Shown here: one piece after another, positions 48,018 through 57,144 of the stretch
Position numbering within the stretch: position 1 is the first letter of the stretch
Layout: the number at the start of each line of letters is the position of its first letter
From: Nonomuraea solani
GTDB lineage: Bacteria > Actinomycetota > Actinomycetes > Streptosporangiales > Streptosporangiaceae
Direction of reading: 5' to 3'
Assembly: GCF_900108335.1 (NCBI RefSeq)
Contig: NZ_FNVT01000011.1
Location: 268,218-332,217, forward strand
Length of the DNA stretch: 64,000 bases
Position numbers and translations under genes: made by a program
The notes under the pieces: generated by a model
What the model saw: only the letters and a program-made list of their open reading frames with translations
Databases searched by the model: none
What the model was told of the DNA's origin: nothing

Positions 48018-48121
48018 CCGCTCGTTGTCGAAGCCGGGAAAGCCGTGATTCAATGCGCTGGCCGGGCGGGCAGGTCGTGGGGCAGGTTCCTTTTCTGTCG
48101 TCAGCTGCAAGGGAAATCCCC

Positions 48122-49177
48122 ATGAAGTTATTCAAGTCGGCGGCGTTCACCGCCGTCCTGGTCCTGATCACTACCATTTTGATGGTGCCCACGCAGGCGC
48201 AGGCACACGGCGTGTCGATGTTCCCCGGCAGCCGTACGTTCCTGTGCTGGCAGGACGGCCTGCGGGACAACGGGCAGATCATCCCCTACAACCCCGCGTG
48301 CGGAGCCGCCGTCAACCAGAGCGGCGCGACCCCCCTGTACAACTGGTTCGCGGTGCTGCGTTCCGACGGCGCCGGCCGGACCACCGGATTCATCCCCGAC
48401 GGCCAGATCTGCAGCGGCGGCACCGGCGGGCCCTACGACTTCTCGGCCTACAACGCGGTCCGCTCCGACTGGCCGCTGACGCACTTGACCTCCGGGGCCA
48501 CCATCCAGATGCGGCACAGCAACTGGGCCGAGCACCCCGGCTCGTTCAACTACTACGTCACCAAGAACGGCTGGAACCCCAACGGGCCGCTGAAGTGGTC
48601 CGACCTGGAGCCGTTCGGCAGCGTCACCAACCCGCCCAAGACCGGCGGCGCCGGCGCGCTCAACTACTACTACTGGAACGCCACACTTCCGTCCGGCAAG
48701 AGCGGCCGGCACATCATCTTCACGCACTGGATCCGTTCCGACAGCAACGAGAACTTCTACAGCTGCTCCGACGTCGCCTTCGACGGCGGCAACGGCAACG
48801 TGACCGGGGTCGGCCCCGGCGGCAGCTCTCCCGGCCCCGACCCGACGGTCACGCCGACCGCCCCCGCGGGTGCCTGCACCGCCACGTGGAAGGCCACCAA
48901 CACCGGCTGGGCCGGCCACTTCCAGGGTGAGGTGACCGTCAAGAACACCGGCGCGAGCAGCATGAGCGGCTGGACGGTCAACTGGACCTACACCGGCGGC
49001 CAGGGCTTCGACGGCTCGCCGTGGAACGGCGTGCTGAACGGGCAACCGCCGAACGTGTCGGTCAAGAACGCCTCGTACAACGGACAACTCGCACCGAACG
49101 CGTCCACCACGTTCGGATTCAACGCCACCGGCTCGGTTCCGAGCCCCGCCCCAAGCCTGACCTGCACCAGCCCGTGA
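48122..49177 (+). CDS. AA10 lytic polysaccharide monooxygenase with CBM2
   Basis: A 351-residue secreted copper enzyme that oxidatively cleaves crystalline polysaccharide. The signal peptide ends at QAQA so that H29 becomes the N-terminal residue, the first ligand of the histidine brace; H138 in HSNWAEHPG is the likely second. YYVTKNGWNPNGPLKWSDLEPF and the C-terminal DVAF motif fit cellulose-active AA10 enzymes. Four Cys (about 42, 60, 97 and in YSCSD) form disulfides. After a Gly/Ser/Pro linker (about 230-255), a CBM2 (CTATWKATNTGWAGHFQGEV onward) completes the protein. ATG at 48122 is preceded by AAGGGA. It is translationally coupled (GTGA) to a small membrane-anchored protein gene. Confidence 0.94.
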   Translation: MKLFKSAAFTAVLVLITTILMVPTQAQAHGVSMFPGSRTFLCWQDGLRDNGQIIPYNPACGAAVNQSGATPLYNWFAVLRSDGAGRTTGFIPDGQICSGGTGGPYDFSAYNAVRSDWPLTHLTSGATIQMRHSNWAEHPGSFNYYVTKNGWNPNGPLKWSDLEPFGSVTNPPKTGGAGALNYYYWNATLPSGKSGRHIIFTHWIRSDSNENFYSCSDVAFDGGNGNVTGVGPGGSSPGPDPTVTPTAPAGACTATWKATNTGWAGHFQGEVTVKNTGASSMSGWTVNWTYTGGQGFDGSPWNGVLNGQPPNVSVKNASYNGQLAPNASTTFGFNATGSVPSPAPSLTCTSP

Positions 49178-49695
49178 TCAAAACGCGTCGCGGGCTCATC
49201 GCGGCGATCGTCACCCTGGCCTGCCTGACCCTGGCCGGGGTGACGTTCTTCGCTGCCAGGCAGCCGTCGTCACAGCTCAACGAGGAGCTCGCCGCCCAGG
49301 TGACCTTGATACTCGAACAGGCCTCGCCAGGCGAGCACCACGCCCACGGGCACAGCTTCGAATCCCGCGTCGTGTGCGCCGTGGAGCCCTTCGGCACCGA
49401 ACCCGCCGATGCCAAGGCCCTGGTCGAGGTGCGGTGGGTGTACGCCCGCCACATGTGCGCCGTCACCGGCGTGAGCTCCGACTGGGCGGCCTCCGTACGG
49501 GCCTCGGGCCCGATCGCCGTCAAGGTCGACATCCCGCCCGAGGTCCGGGTGCCGGAGTCCGGGGCCGGCTATCCGGACCGGGTCAGGAACCTCATCCCCG
49601 AGCGGTACCACGAGCAGGCGTTCGCCGAGTTCGGCGATGACTCGGCGATCGAGGCGGCACGCGAGCGGTTCACGCTCTCATCAACCGCCAAGTAG
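49174..49695 (+). CDS. Small membrane-anchored protein coupled to LPMO
   Basis: A 173-residue protein starting at GTG 49174, which overlaps the LPMO stop as GTGA. One N-terminal membrane segment (about residues 7-26, LIAAIVTLACLTLAGVTFFA) anchors an extracellular domain of about 145 residues. The domain has two Cys (RVVCAVEPFG and HMCAVTG), a His-rich patch GEHHAHGHSFE that could bind metal, and a regular strand pattern (ALVEVRWVYARH, PIAVKVDIPPEV). I do not recognise the family. Tight coupling to a copper enzyme and the His cluster suggest copper delivery or redox support, which is inference. A terminator follows. Confidence 0.7.
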   Translation: MIKTRRGLIAAIVTLACLTLAGVTFFAARQPSSQLNEELAAQVTLILEQASPGEHHAHGHSFESRVVCAVEPFGTEPADAKALVEVRWVYARHMCAVTGVSSDWAASVRASGPIAVKVDIPPEVRVPESGAGYPDRVRNLIPERYHEQAFAEFGDDSAIEAARERFTLSSTAK

Positions 49696-49705
49696 ACATA
49701 CACGA

Positions 49706-49742
49706 ACGGACGCGGCCGACTGGAGGAATCGGCCGCGTCCGT
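49706..49742. terminator. Bidirectional terminator between LPMO unit and GH5
   Basis: A perfect 14-bp stem (ACGGACGCGGCCGA at 49706-49719 with TCGGCCGCGTCCGT at 49729-49742) and a 9-base loop. It ends both the LPMO transcript and the GH48-GH9-GH5 transcript from the other side. Confidence 0.85.
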
Positions 49743-49833
49743 CCCATCCGGGCGGGATGGTGTGTGTTGTCGGGCAGGGTTGGAGTTTTCAGCCTCACCT
49801 CCTCATACGCACCGGGGGGCAGGGCAGTTCAGA

Positions 49834-51411
49834 TCAGTTGGCGCACGTGTAGCCGGAGGGCACCGAGGTGTTGCCGCCCGGGCGGCTGACCTGGAAGCCG
49901 AAGCTCGTGCTCGCGTTCGGCTGCAGCGCGCCGTTGTAGCTCAGGTTTTTGGCCGTCACGGTCTGGCCGCTGACCGTCACCGCGGCGTTCCAGGAGCCGC
50001 TGAGCGTGTGCCCGGCGGGCAGCGTGAACGTCACCGTCCAGCCGGTCCTGGCCGTGGTGCTCGTGTTGGTCACGGTCGCGGGCTGCACGACGTAGCCGGT
50101 GCCCCACTGACTCTGTACGGTCCCCGTGGCCGCGCAGCCGCCGGCCGGAGCGCTGGTGGTGGTGAACGAGGCCGTCGGCGACTGGGCCGACTGGTTGCCC
50201 GCCGCGTCCCTGGCCTTGACGTACACCTGGTAGGCGGTGCCCGCCGACAGCCCGGTCAGGGTGATCGAGTTGGTGGCCGTGGCGCCGAGCGGCGTGCCGG
50301 TCGAGGTGTAGACGTCGTAACCCGTCACGCCCACGTTGTCGGTCGAGGCGGTCCAGGTCAGGGTGGCTCCCGACGAGGTGATGTTCGACGCCGACGGCGT
50401 GCCGGGGATGCTCGGCGGGGTCGGGTCGGTGGTGCCGCCGCCGTAGATCGAGGCCTGCCTGGCGGTCGCGGCGATGCCGTTGGCGCCGTTGAACAGCCGC
50501 TGTCCCCAGGAGGTGAGCTGGGTGACGTCGAAGTTGGTGACCTGGTCCAGGTATTCGACGCCGCCGCCGTTGCCGCTCCACGACCAGCCCAGGTAGCCGA
50601 GGCCGCGGCTCACGGCCTGCGCCATGATCGTGTCCTCGTCCGGGTCGCCGTCGGAGTGGTTGAAGCCGAACTCGCCCACGATCAGCGGCAGCCCGGCGGT
50701 CTTGAAGGCGTCCATGTAAGCGGTGATCTCCGCCGCCGTGTCGAAGACGCCGTACATGTGGACCGAGAAGATCGTGTTCTTGTCCGGGTCGCTGTCGAAG
50801 ACCGCCCGCGCGTTGTCGCGCATGCCGAACTGCCAGTCCTGGCCCCAGTTGGGCGCGTCCACCATCAGCGCGTGGTCGAAGCCGTTGGTGCGCAGCTTCT
50901 GGATCGCGGCCGTGGTGGCGGCGGCCCAGCCAGGGGTGACGGCGTTGTTGCCGATCGGCTCGTTGCCGATGTTGACGACGATGTAGTCCTCCTGGCCGAC
51001 CAGGGCGGACTTGACGCTGATCCAGTAGTCGGCGGCCTGGTCGAGGGTGTAGGCGCCGCTCTGCTCGCCGTACCCGGTGGTGTCGTGGTTCTCCAGCACG
51101 CAGATCAGCTTGTTCTGCTTGCAGAGGGAGACGACGCCGGCCACGTCGGTGACGTTGTTGGGGGTCCAGCGGCCGCCGCTGAGCACGACGCGGACGGTGT
51201 TGGCCTTCAGCGACTTGATGTCGGCGAACGCCTTGGTCTGGGTCGCGTACCAGGTGTGCGCGTGGCTGGTGCCGCGCATCACGAACTCCTGGCCGTTGCC
51301 CTCCAGGATCTTCGTGCCGCTGACGTGCAGCCCGGTGGCGGCGTTCGCGGGGGCCGCGGGGACGGCCAGGAGGGCGGCCACGCAGGCCAGGGCGGTCAAC
51401 AGTGATCTCAT
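49834..51411 (-). CDS. GH5 mannan endo-1,4-beta-mannosidase with FN3 and CBM2
   Basis: A 525-residue secreted mannanase. The signal peptide ends near residue 25. The catalytic barrel spans about 26-310: GLHVSGTKILEGNGQEFVMRG, ENHDTTGYGEQ, acid/base Glu in VVNIGNEPIG, and nucleophile Glu in IVGEFGFNHSDGDPDEDT. This pattern matches actinobacterial GH5_8 mannanases. An FN3 domain (about 325-415) and a CBM2 (about 425-525) follow. It is the third gene of a GH48-GH9-GH5 transcript, 66 bases after GH9 and separated by a strong hairpin. No CelR box lies directly before it. Co-expression lets the cell strip mannan that masks cellulose. Confidence 0.92.
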   Translation of the reverse strand: MRSLLTALACVAALLAVPAAPANAATGLHVSGTKILEGNGQEFVMRGTSHAHTWYATQTKAFADIKSLKANTVRVVLSGGRWTPNNVTDVAGVVSLCKQNKLICVLENHDTTGYGEQSGAYTLDQAADYWISVKSALVGQEDYIVVNIGNEPIGNNAVTPGWAAATTAAIQKLRTNGFDHALMVDAPNWGQDWQFGMRDNARAVFDSDPDKNTIFSVHMYGVFDTAAEITAYMDAFKTAGLPLIVGEFGFNHSDGDPDEDTIMAQAVSRGLGYLGWSWSGNGGGVEYLDQVTNFDVTQLTSWGQRLFNGANGIAATARQASIYGGGTTDPTPPSIPGTPSASNITSSGATLTWTASTDNVGVTGYDVYTSTGTPLGATATNSITLTGLSAGTAYQVYVKARDAAGNQSAQSPTASFTTTSAPAGGCAATGTVQSQWGTGYVVQPATVTNTSTTARTGWTVTFTLPAGHTLSGSWNAAVTVSGQTVTAKNLSYNGALQPNASTSFGFQVSRPGGNTSVPSGYTCAN

Positions 51412-51438
51412 GTGCTGCCTTTCACTGCGCCTGTGGAA

Positions 51439-51468
51439 CCGCCCCCGCCGCTCCTGCGGCGGGGGCGG
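51439..51468 (-). other. GC hairpin between GH9 and GH5 genes
   Basis: A perfect 13-bp stem (CCGCCCCCGCCGC at 51439-51451 with GCGGCGGGGGCGG at 51456-51468) capped by TCCT. There is no U tract. It could stop part of the GH48-GH9 transcripts or protect their 3' ends, setting GH5 at a lower level. Confidence 0.65.
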
Positions 51469-51477
51469 GGTCTGGGC

Positions 51478-53979
51478 TCAGGCGGGGGTGCAGGTGATCG
51501 GGTCGGGAGTGGTGGACGTGCCGTTGGCGATGAAGCCGAACGTGGTGCTCGCGCCCGGCGCGAGCGCGCCGTTCCAGCCCTCGTTCCTGACGGTGACCGA
51601 GGAGCCGGACACCGTGTGCCTACCGCCCCAGAGCTGGGTGATCGTGTTCGGCGAGGCCCAGGTGACCGCCCAGCCGGTGGTCGCCGAGGTGCCGTTGTTC
51701 TTGACCGTCACCTCGGCCTGGTAGGCGCCGCCCCAGGTGCTCGTCACCTTGTACGCCGCCGCGCACCCGCCCGTGGGCCCCGGCGTGTCCGTGGTGGTGA
51801 ACGCCGTGCCCTCGGAGGCCGCCGAGGTGTTGCCGGCCGCGTCCCTGGCCACCACGGTGGCCGTGTAGGACGTGGCAGGGGTGAGACCGCTCAGGTCGAA
51901 GGCGGCGCTCGTGGCCGTGCCCATCTTGGTGGACCCCAGATAGACGTCATAGCCGCTCACGCCGACGTTGTCCGTGGACGCCGGCCAGCTCAGCCGTGCC
52001 GTGGAGCCCGTGATCCCGGATACCACGGGCTTGCCCGGCCTGCTGGGCGCGGTCGTGTCCACGACCTCCGGCCCCGGCGGCTCACCCCAGATCTTGGTGG
52101 CGCCGCTGTAGAGGGTGATGTTCTGGGTCCGGGCCGGCGTCGCGCCGGGCGTCGTGGGGATGTTGCGGTAGGACCAGTCGTTGGCCGGGTCCCACGTCCC
52201 CGCGCTGGAGATCCTGAACTGCACCTCCCTGCGGTGCTGTGACTGCCCGGCGGGCGCGATGGCCTGGCCCGAGCAGTCGATGTTCACGTAGTAGGTGCTG
52301 CCGCTCGACTGGTGCAGCGTCGGCGCCTTGCACTGGGTGTAGGCCGACGACACGCTGATCTGCGAGGCGGTCGTGGTGCCGTCGAGGGTGAAGTAGTAGC
52401 GGAACGAGCCGTCGGCCAGCACCCTGGCGGGCCAGGCCGACTGGTTGCGGACGATCGCCTTGATCTCCGTGAACGTGCCGCCCGAGGCGTTGACCCCGGC
52501 CTCGACGAAGATCTCGGGGCCGTCGGGGGTCTCCTGCGCCGGGAAGTTCGCCGCCGGAGCGCCGCCGTACTCCTTGTAGAGCCTGGCCAGCGCGCTGGTG
52601 AAGCCAGCGTTGTAGTCGGTGGCGACCTCGTTCATGACGTAGTCGTCGCGTTTGTCGGTGTAGGCGTCGTTCGGGTCGGGCGGGCCGCCGACGAGGGCGC
52701 CGTACAGGGTGTGGCGGGTCTGCTCGGGGCTGGTGATCTGGTCGGTCCACGAGCCGTGCGCCGTGCGGTGATGCGGGTTCTTCGGCGGGTTGGCGCCGAA
52801 GCCGATCACGTACGAGGAGTTGCGCGGGTTGTCACCGAGCGCGTAGTTGATCTGCCGGACCGCGAAGTCGTGGTAGCGGGTCTTCCGCGTCGCGTCGGTG
52901 ATCGAGTCGCTGTGCACGAGCGCCGCGAACGAGGTGTTGGCCGCGTACCGCAGCGAGCCCCACCGGTCGAGCACGGCCTGGCCGCCCGGCGAATACTTCA
53001 CCTGCGAGCCGTTGACGCCGACCGTCCACCAGTCGAGCCAGCGGTTGGCGTCGTCGAGATACTGCTGCTTGCCGGTCAGCTTGTGCAGCAGCACATAGGC
53101 GCCGTACGACTTGTCGTCCCAGGCGATCGTCCACTTGTACGACTTGATGGTGCTCTGCGGCTCGGTTCCGAGGTTGGCGTAGCCGCTCTCGGCCTTGGCC
53201 AGGTAGGAGGCGTCGTTCGTGGCCCGGTAGAGCCAGATCGCGCCCCACACCAGCTCGTCGTTGAAGCCGCTCCACGACTGGTAGTAGCCCGAGGCGTCGG
53301 TGATGCACTCGCTGTACTTCTTCCTGACCGTGTCGGCGAAGGTGTAGAGCTGCTTGGCGTGCGTCACCAGCGTGTCGGCGTAGGCCGCGTTCGTCGGCCG
53401 GAAGACGATCGAGGAGGCCGCCATCGCCGCCGCCGTCTCGCCCGCCAGGTCCGCCCCGCCACAGGATGCGTCGATCTTGTACGCGGGGCGCGTCATGCCC
53501 ATCGCCTCGGCCGGCCCCCACCAGGCGTGGTCCGTGCCGCCGTTGCCGACCTGCCCGTAGAGCGTGTTCGGCGACGGGTGGGCCTTGATGAAGTAGTCGT
53601 TGACGAACTTGAGGTTGTTGAGCAGGTGTGTGAGCTGGCCCGAGCTTGCGTACGCGTCGCGGTACTCGACCGCGCCCCAGGCCAGCATCGTGGCGGAGAA
53701 GGCCATCGGGAAGCCGAACTTGACGTGGTCGCCCGCGTCGTACCAGCCGCCCGTGAGATCCACTCCGACGTCCTTGCCGTCGTTCATGCCCGAGTCGCCG
53801 CGCCAGGAGACGCGGTTCCAGGCGGGCTTGGGGCCCGACTGCTGGGCCTCGTAGAACCACAGCGACTTCTGCAGCGCCTCGCCGTAGGCGAAGGGCGCGG
53901 CGGCGTGGGCCGCCGGCCCCGCCCCTGTCACCAGGGGCAGGACCAGCGACGCCACAGCGATCAGTACCGCTTTTCTCAC
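51478..53979 (-). CDS. GH9 processive endoglucanase with CBM3, FN3 and CBM2
   Basis: An 833-residue secreted cellulase. The signal peptide ends near residue 26. The GH9 (alpha/alpha)6 barrel spans about 28-470: NRVSWRGDSGMNDGKDVGVDLTGG surrounds the base motif GGWYDAGDHVKF, and DYVMNEVATDYNAGF holds the catalytic acid Glu. A CBM3c-like domain (about 485-635: EIFVEAGVNASGGTFTEIKA) directly follows, the arrangement that makes Thermobifida Cel9A/E4-type enzymes processive. FN3 (about 650-735) and CBM2 (about 745-833) end the protein. It starts within the last 4 bases of the GH48 gene (ATGA), so exo- and processive enzymes are made together. Confidence 0.95.
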   Translation of the reverse strand: MRKAVLIAVASLVLPLVTGAGPAAHAAAPFAYGEALQKSLWFYEAQQSGPKPAWNRVSWRGDSGMNDGKDVGVDLTGGWYDAGDHVKFGFPMAFSATMLAWGAVEYRDAYASSGQLTHLLNNLKFVNDYFIKAHPSPNTLYGQVGNGGTDHAWWGPAEAMGMTRPAYKIDASCGGADLAGETAAAMAASSIVFRPTNAAYADTLVTHAKQLYTFADTVRKKYSECITDASGYYQSWSGFNDELVWGAIWLYRATNDASYLAKAESGYANLGTEPQSTIKSYKWTIAWDDKSYGAYVLLHKLTGKQQYLDDANRWLDWWTVGVNGSQVKYSPGGQAVLDRWGSLRYAANTSFAALVHSDSITDATRKTRYHDFAVRQINYALGDNPRNSSYVIGFGANPPKNPHHRTAHGSWTDQITSPEQTRHTLYGALVGGPPDPNDAYTDKRDDYVMNEVATDYNAGFTSALARLYKEYGGAPAANFPAQETPDGPEIFVEAGVNASGGTFTEIKAIVRNQSAWPARVLADGSFRYYFTLDGTTTASQISVSSAYTQCKAPTLHQSSGSTYYVNIDCSGQAIAPAGQSQHRREVQFRISSAGTWDPANDWSYRNIPTTPGATPARTQNITLYSGATKIWGEPPGPEVVDTTAPSRPGKPVVSGITGSTARLSWPASTDNVGVSGYDVYLGSTKMGTATSAAFDLSGLTPATSYTATVVARDAAGNTSAASEGTAFTTTDTPGPTGGCAAAYKVTSTWGGAYQAEVTVKNNGTSATTGWAVTWASPNTITQLWGGRHTVSGSSVTVRNEGWNGALAPGASTTFGFIANGTSTTPDPITCTPA

Positions 53980-56918
53980 GGGAAGAGCCGCCCGTACTCC
54001 GCCAGGGCGACGGCGACGTCCACCTGTGCCCAGAAGCGGTGGTAGTTGAAGACCGGCGCGGGGCCGGTGCCGTTCAGGAAGGACTGGACCCTCGGCCAGT
54101 CCGGGTCGTTGCGGTAGAAGGACCTGATGGAGATGAAGGTCGAGTTGGAGTTGATGGCGTCGCCGTTGGGCATCTCGCCGCTCCAGCCGGCCGGCACGTA
54201 CACCGCGTCGTCGACCCGGTTGTAGTCGGTCTTCGTCTCCGGCACCGAGACACCCTTGGCGTCGCGGTTCAGCCAGACGCCGTCCAGCAGCGCCTTGGCC
54301 GTGTCACGCGCCTGGGTGTGGTTCGCCCTGGCCGCGTAGTACATCAGCACCTTGGCGTAGGAGCCGGCGACGCCCACGTCCTGCGTGTGATCCACGACGG
54401 TCACGTGCAGGCCCGGGTTGGCCGGCGGCATGCCGGTGGTGGCGCTGAAGTTGCCCGCGGGCTGGCCGGTCCAGCGCAGCGTGGACGGGATCTGGTAGCT
54501 GCCGTTGGCGCCGATCGTGGTGTTGGCCAGCGCCCACGTCACCCACTTGTCGAGCAGCGCCTTCGCGTCGGCGTTGCCGGTGACGTTGTAGAGCTCGGCC
54601 ACCCGCTCCATCGTCCACGCCTGGAAGCCGAACCACTGGTTCGACGGCGGGTCGTGGTAGACGGGCTGCCAGTCATAGGTCATGCCGTGGAACTTCGGCA
54701 GTCCGCTCGGCGGTGCCGCGTAGTGGCCCTCCCAGCTGTTGGTCGCGCCACCGGCGATGGCGCCCTCGGCCGACTGCAGCCAGGTGTAGAACTGCAGTTG
54801 CCGGGTCAGGCTCGTGCTCCAGTCGGCCGCGCCGGTCGAACTGCTGGGCCGCAGTGCCGCGACGTTGGACAGCGCCCAGGCCGCGAACGGGTTCTGGTAG
54901 CCGGAGTGGTTGTGGCTGGAGCCGATGCGCCAGGCCCAGCCGGCGCTGGCGTCGGTCGCGCCGCCCCATGCGTAGTACCAGGACAGCAGGTAGTTGGAGG
55001 CGTTCTTGCCGGTGCCGGCCGGGCACGACGGGCTCGTGCAGCCGGGCTGCTTGAAGTACTTGTCGTACATCGAGTAGCGCAGGTAGTCGCCCATCTTGGC
55101 GGCCTTGGCCACCGTCGCGGAGATCTGCGACTGCTTGCCCTGCGCCGTGGCCCAGGTCTGCGCCCAGTACGCCACCTGCACCGCGCGCGCGTCGGCGTCG
55201 GGGGCGTTGGTGTACTTCCACTGCTTGGCGTACGAGGCGTCCTTGATGAACAGGTCCAGGTAGCCGTTGGTGCCGCCGTGGGCGAAGGTGTCGCAGGACG
55301 GCTGCGGAATCGTCTCGAAGACCGACTCCTCCGGGCCGCGCTGGTAGGTGTTGATGTAGGCGGGCTTGGTGGTGCCGTCGCCGCAGCGGCCGAAGCCGTA
55401 GGTGTTGTCGACGTCCAGCAGCCAGTGCATGCCGTAGATGTCGCGGGTGCCGTACGCGCTCTGCAGCTCACCGGCGATCGGGTCGGTGCCGACGGAGACG
55501 CCGGAGTCGATCTGCGAAGGGTAGCTGTTGATCGTGTTGTACTCGGCCGCGTAGGTCGCCGGCTTCGAGGCGTTGTAGAAGGAGTTGGTCGGCTGGTCGG
55601 CGGTGGCCGGGATGATGTACTTCTCCATCGAGGCCCACGCGTTGTTGAACTTCGTCCAGTCGCCGGTCACCTGACCGTAGGTCGCCTCCAGCCACAGGTA
55701 GTAGCTGTAGGCCTCGGACGTGGTCTCGTGCCCGTGGTCCGGCGCCTCGACCATGAACGTCTCGATCGAGTGGTACGGCACGCCCTCGGGCGAGAAGTAG
55801 CCGTTGGCCGGGTCGTGGAGCTCGTTGTAGAGCTCGACGAAGCGCTGGACGTACTGGTTGTTGCCCCCGACGTCGTCGTCCGCCTCGCTGACGGTCACGT
55901 CCACGGGGGTGTAACCGGTGGCGCTCACCCTGAAGACGGCCGAGCCGCTCGTGGTGTCGGTGTCGTTGGCCGCGGCGATCGCGACGTTCTGCGCCGTGTT
56001 CCAGTTGGCCGGCGTGAACGTGCGGGTGGCGGTGCCCGACACCGTGAGGTCGGTGTCACCGCTGGCCCGGGCGATGGAGACGGTCACGTTCGACGTGGGC
56101 GCCTGGGAGAGGCTCACCCCGAAGCTCGCGGTGCCCGCCTCGGGCACGGACAGCGTGGTCGGGCTCACCACGAGCGCGGGGCCCGTGGGCGGCGAGACCG
56201 TGATCCCCACCGGTGAGGAGGTGGTGGTAAGGCCGGCGTTGTCGGTGGCCCTGGCGGTGATCGAGTAGCTGCCGGCCGCGACGTTCGTCCAGCTGTAGCC
56301 GTACGGCGAGGACGTGTCGGTGCCGAGCAGCGTGGTGCCCTGGTAGAAGTCGACCTTGGCGACGGTGCCGTCGGCGTCGGCGGCGTTGGCCGCGATCGCC
56401 ACGGTGGCCGGCGCGGTGTACGTCTGGCCGGCGGTCGGCGAGGTCAGCGACACGGTGGGCGCCGTGCCGGTGCCGCCGCCACAGGTGACCCCGTTGACAC
56501 TGAAGGAGGCCGGCTTCGGGTTCGTGCCGGTCCAGGTGCCGTTGAAGCCGATGTTGGTGGAGGCGCCGGTGGCCAGGTTGCCGTTCCACGGCATGTTCGT
56601 GGCCGTGACGCGGGTGCCCGACTGGCTCCAGTTGGCACCCCAGCCATTCGGGGTGTACTTCTGGCCGGTGGTCGGGAAGTCGAACCCGAGTGACCAAGAC
56701 GTCAGGGGGTCACCGGTGTTCTTCAGCGTGATGCTCGCGGTGAATCCCCCCTGGCCAGTGCCCCATTGGTTGGCCGTGTACTGCACGTCGCAGGCCACGG
56801 CCGCCTGGGCGGGAGACGCCGCCACGGCCGTGGTCGCGCTCGCTACGAGAACGAGGGTCGTGGCCACGGCGAGACGCCTCGATAAGCGCGACAAGAGGAG
56901 AGGAGGTCTGTACTTCAC
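53976..56918 (-). CDS. GH48 reducing-end cellobiohydrolase with N-terminal CBM2
   Basis: A 980-residue secreted exocellulase. After a signal peptide (ends near residue 40) come a CBM2 (about 42-150), a Gly/Thr linker, an Ig-like domain (about 155-245: TVSLTSPTAGQTYTAPATVA), a Calx-beta-like module ending SEADDD (about 250-350) and the GH48 catalytic domain (about 355-980). GH48 hallmarks: YVQRFVELYNELHDPANGYFSPEGVPYHSIETFMVEAPDHGHETTSEA, with catalytic acid Glu in the HETTSEA stretch. The start GTG 56918 follows GGAGAT by a few bases; ATG further upstream lacks support. A CelR box lies 25 bases upstream. It heads the GH48-GH9-GH5 operon. Confidence 0.94.
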   Translation of the reverse strand: MKYRPPLLLSRLSRRLAVATTLVLVASATTAVAASPAQAAVACDVQYTANQWGTGQGGFTASITLKNTGDPLTSWSLGFDFPTTGQKYTPNGWGANWSQSGTRVTATNMPWNGNLATGASTNIGFNGTWTGTNPKPASFSVNGVTCGGGTGTAPTVSLTSPTAGQTYTAPATVAIAANAADADGTVAKVDFYQGTTLLGTDTSSPYGYSWTNVAAGSYSITARATDNAGLTTTSSPVGITVSPPTGPALVVSPTTLSVPEAGTASFGVSLSQAPTSNVTVSIARASGDTDLTVSGTATRTFTPANWNTAQNVAIAAANDTDTTSGSAVFRVSATGYTPVDVTVSEADDDVGGNNQYVQRFVELYNELHDPANGYFSPEGVPYHSIETFMVEAPDHGHETTSEAYSYYLWLEATYGQVTGDWTKFNNAWASMEKYIIPATADQPTNSFYNASKPATYAAEYNTINSYPSQIDSGVSVGTDPIAGELQSAYGTRDIYGMHWLLDVDNTYGFGRCGDGTTKPAYINTYQRGPEESVFETIPQPSCDTFAHGGTNGYLDLFIKDASYAKQWKYTNAPDADARAVQVAYWAQTWATAQGKQSQISATVAKAAKMGDYLRYSMYDKYFKQPGCTSPSCPAGTGKNASNYLLSWYYAWGGATDASAGWAWRIGSSHNHSGYQNPFAAWALSNVAALRPSSSTGAADWSTSLTRQLQFYTWLQSAEGAIAGGATNSWEGHYAAPPSGLPKFHGMTYDWQPVYHDPPSNQWFGFQAWTMERVAELYNVTGNADAKALLDKWVTWALANTTIGANGSYQIPSTLRWTGQPAGNFSATTGMPPANPGLHVTVVDHTQDVGVAGSYAKVLMYYAARANHTQARDTAKALLDGVWLNRDAKGVSVPETKTDYNRVDDAVYVPAGWSGEMPNGDAINSNSTFISIRSFYRNDPDWPRVQSFLNGTGPAPVFNYHRFWAQVDVAVALAEYGRLFP

Positions 56919-56942
56919 GGGATCTCCATGGGAGTAGGGGTG

Positions 56943-56956
56943 TGGGAGCGCTCCCA
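56943..56956. promoter_or_regulatory. CelR box before GH48 operon
   Basis: A perfect TGGGAGCGCTCCCA, 25 bases before the GH48 start codon. It is the only CelR box for GH48-GH9-GH5, so the three genes should be repressed together. Confidence 0.93.
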
Positions 56957-57042
56957 AAGGGGATTGTGGGTGACCTCCGGCGTATGTCAACGGAATGGCG
57001 TCGCGGTGACCCCCGTGTTTCCTCTCACCAGGCTGCCCGGGA

Positions 57043-57053
57043 TGAAAGTTTCA
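57043..57053. promoter_or_regulatory. TGAAAGTTTCA palindrome in GH48/GH6 control region
   Basis: A perfect 11-bp palindrome midway between the two CelR boxes, identical to the site at 48007-48017. It may be the operator of a second LacI-family regulator or an activator site. Confidence 0.6.
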
Positions 57054-57144
57054 TCCATGTTCCGGGGCATTCAACGAGCATGCGGGGCGGCGGACACCTT
57101 CTCGGCGGACGTCCGCTGTACACGGCCCGCACCGCGGCTCACCA

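Noticed and set aside
51412..51438. Separate CelR box for GH5
   Set aside because: No TGGGAGCGCTCCCA or close variant is found here; GH5 is more likely read from the GH48 promoter.
54039..56216. Plus-strand frame of 725 codons opposite GH48
   Set aside because: Val/Gly/Arg-biased antisense shadow; GH48 motifs are clear on the other strand.
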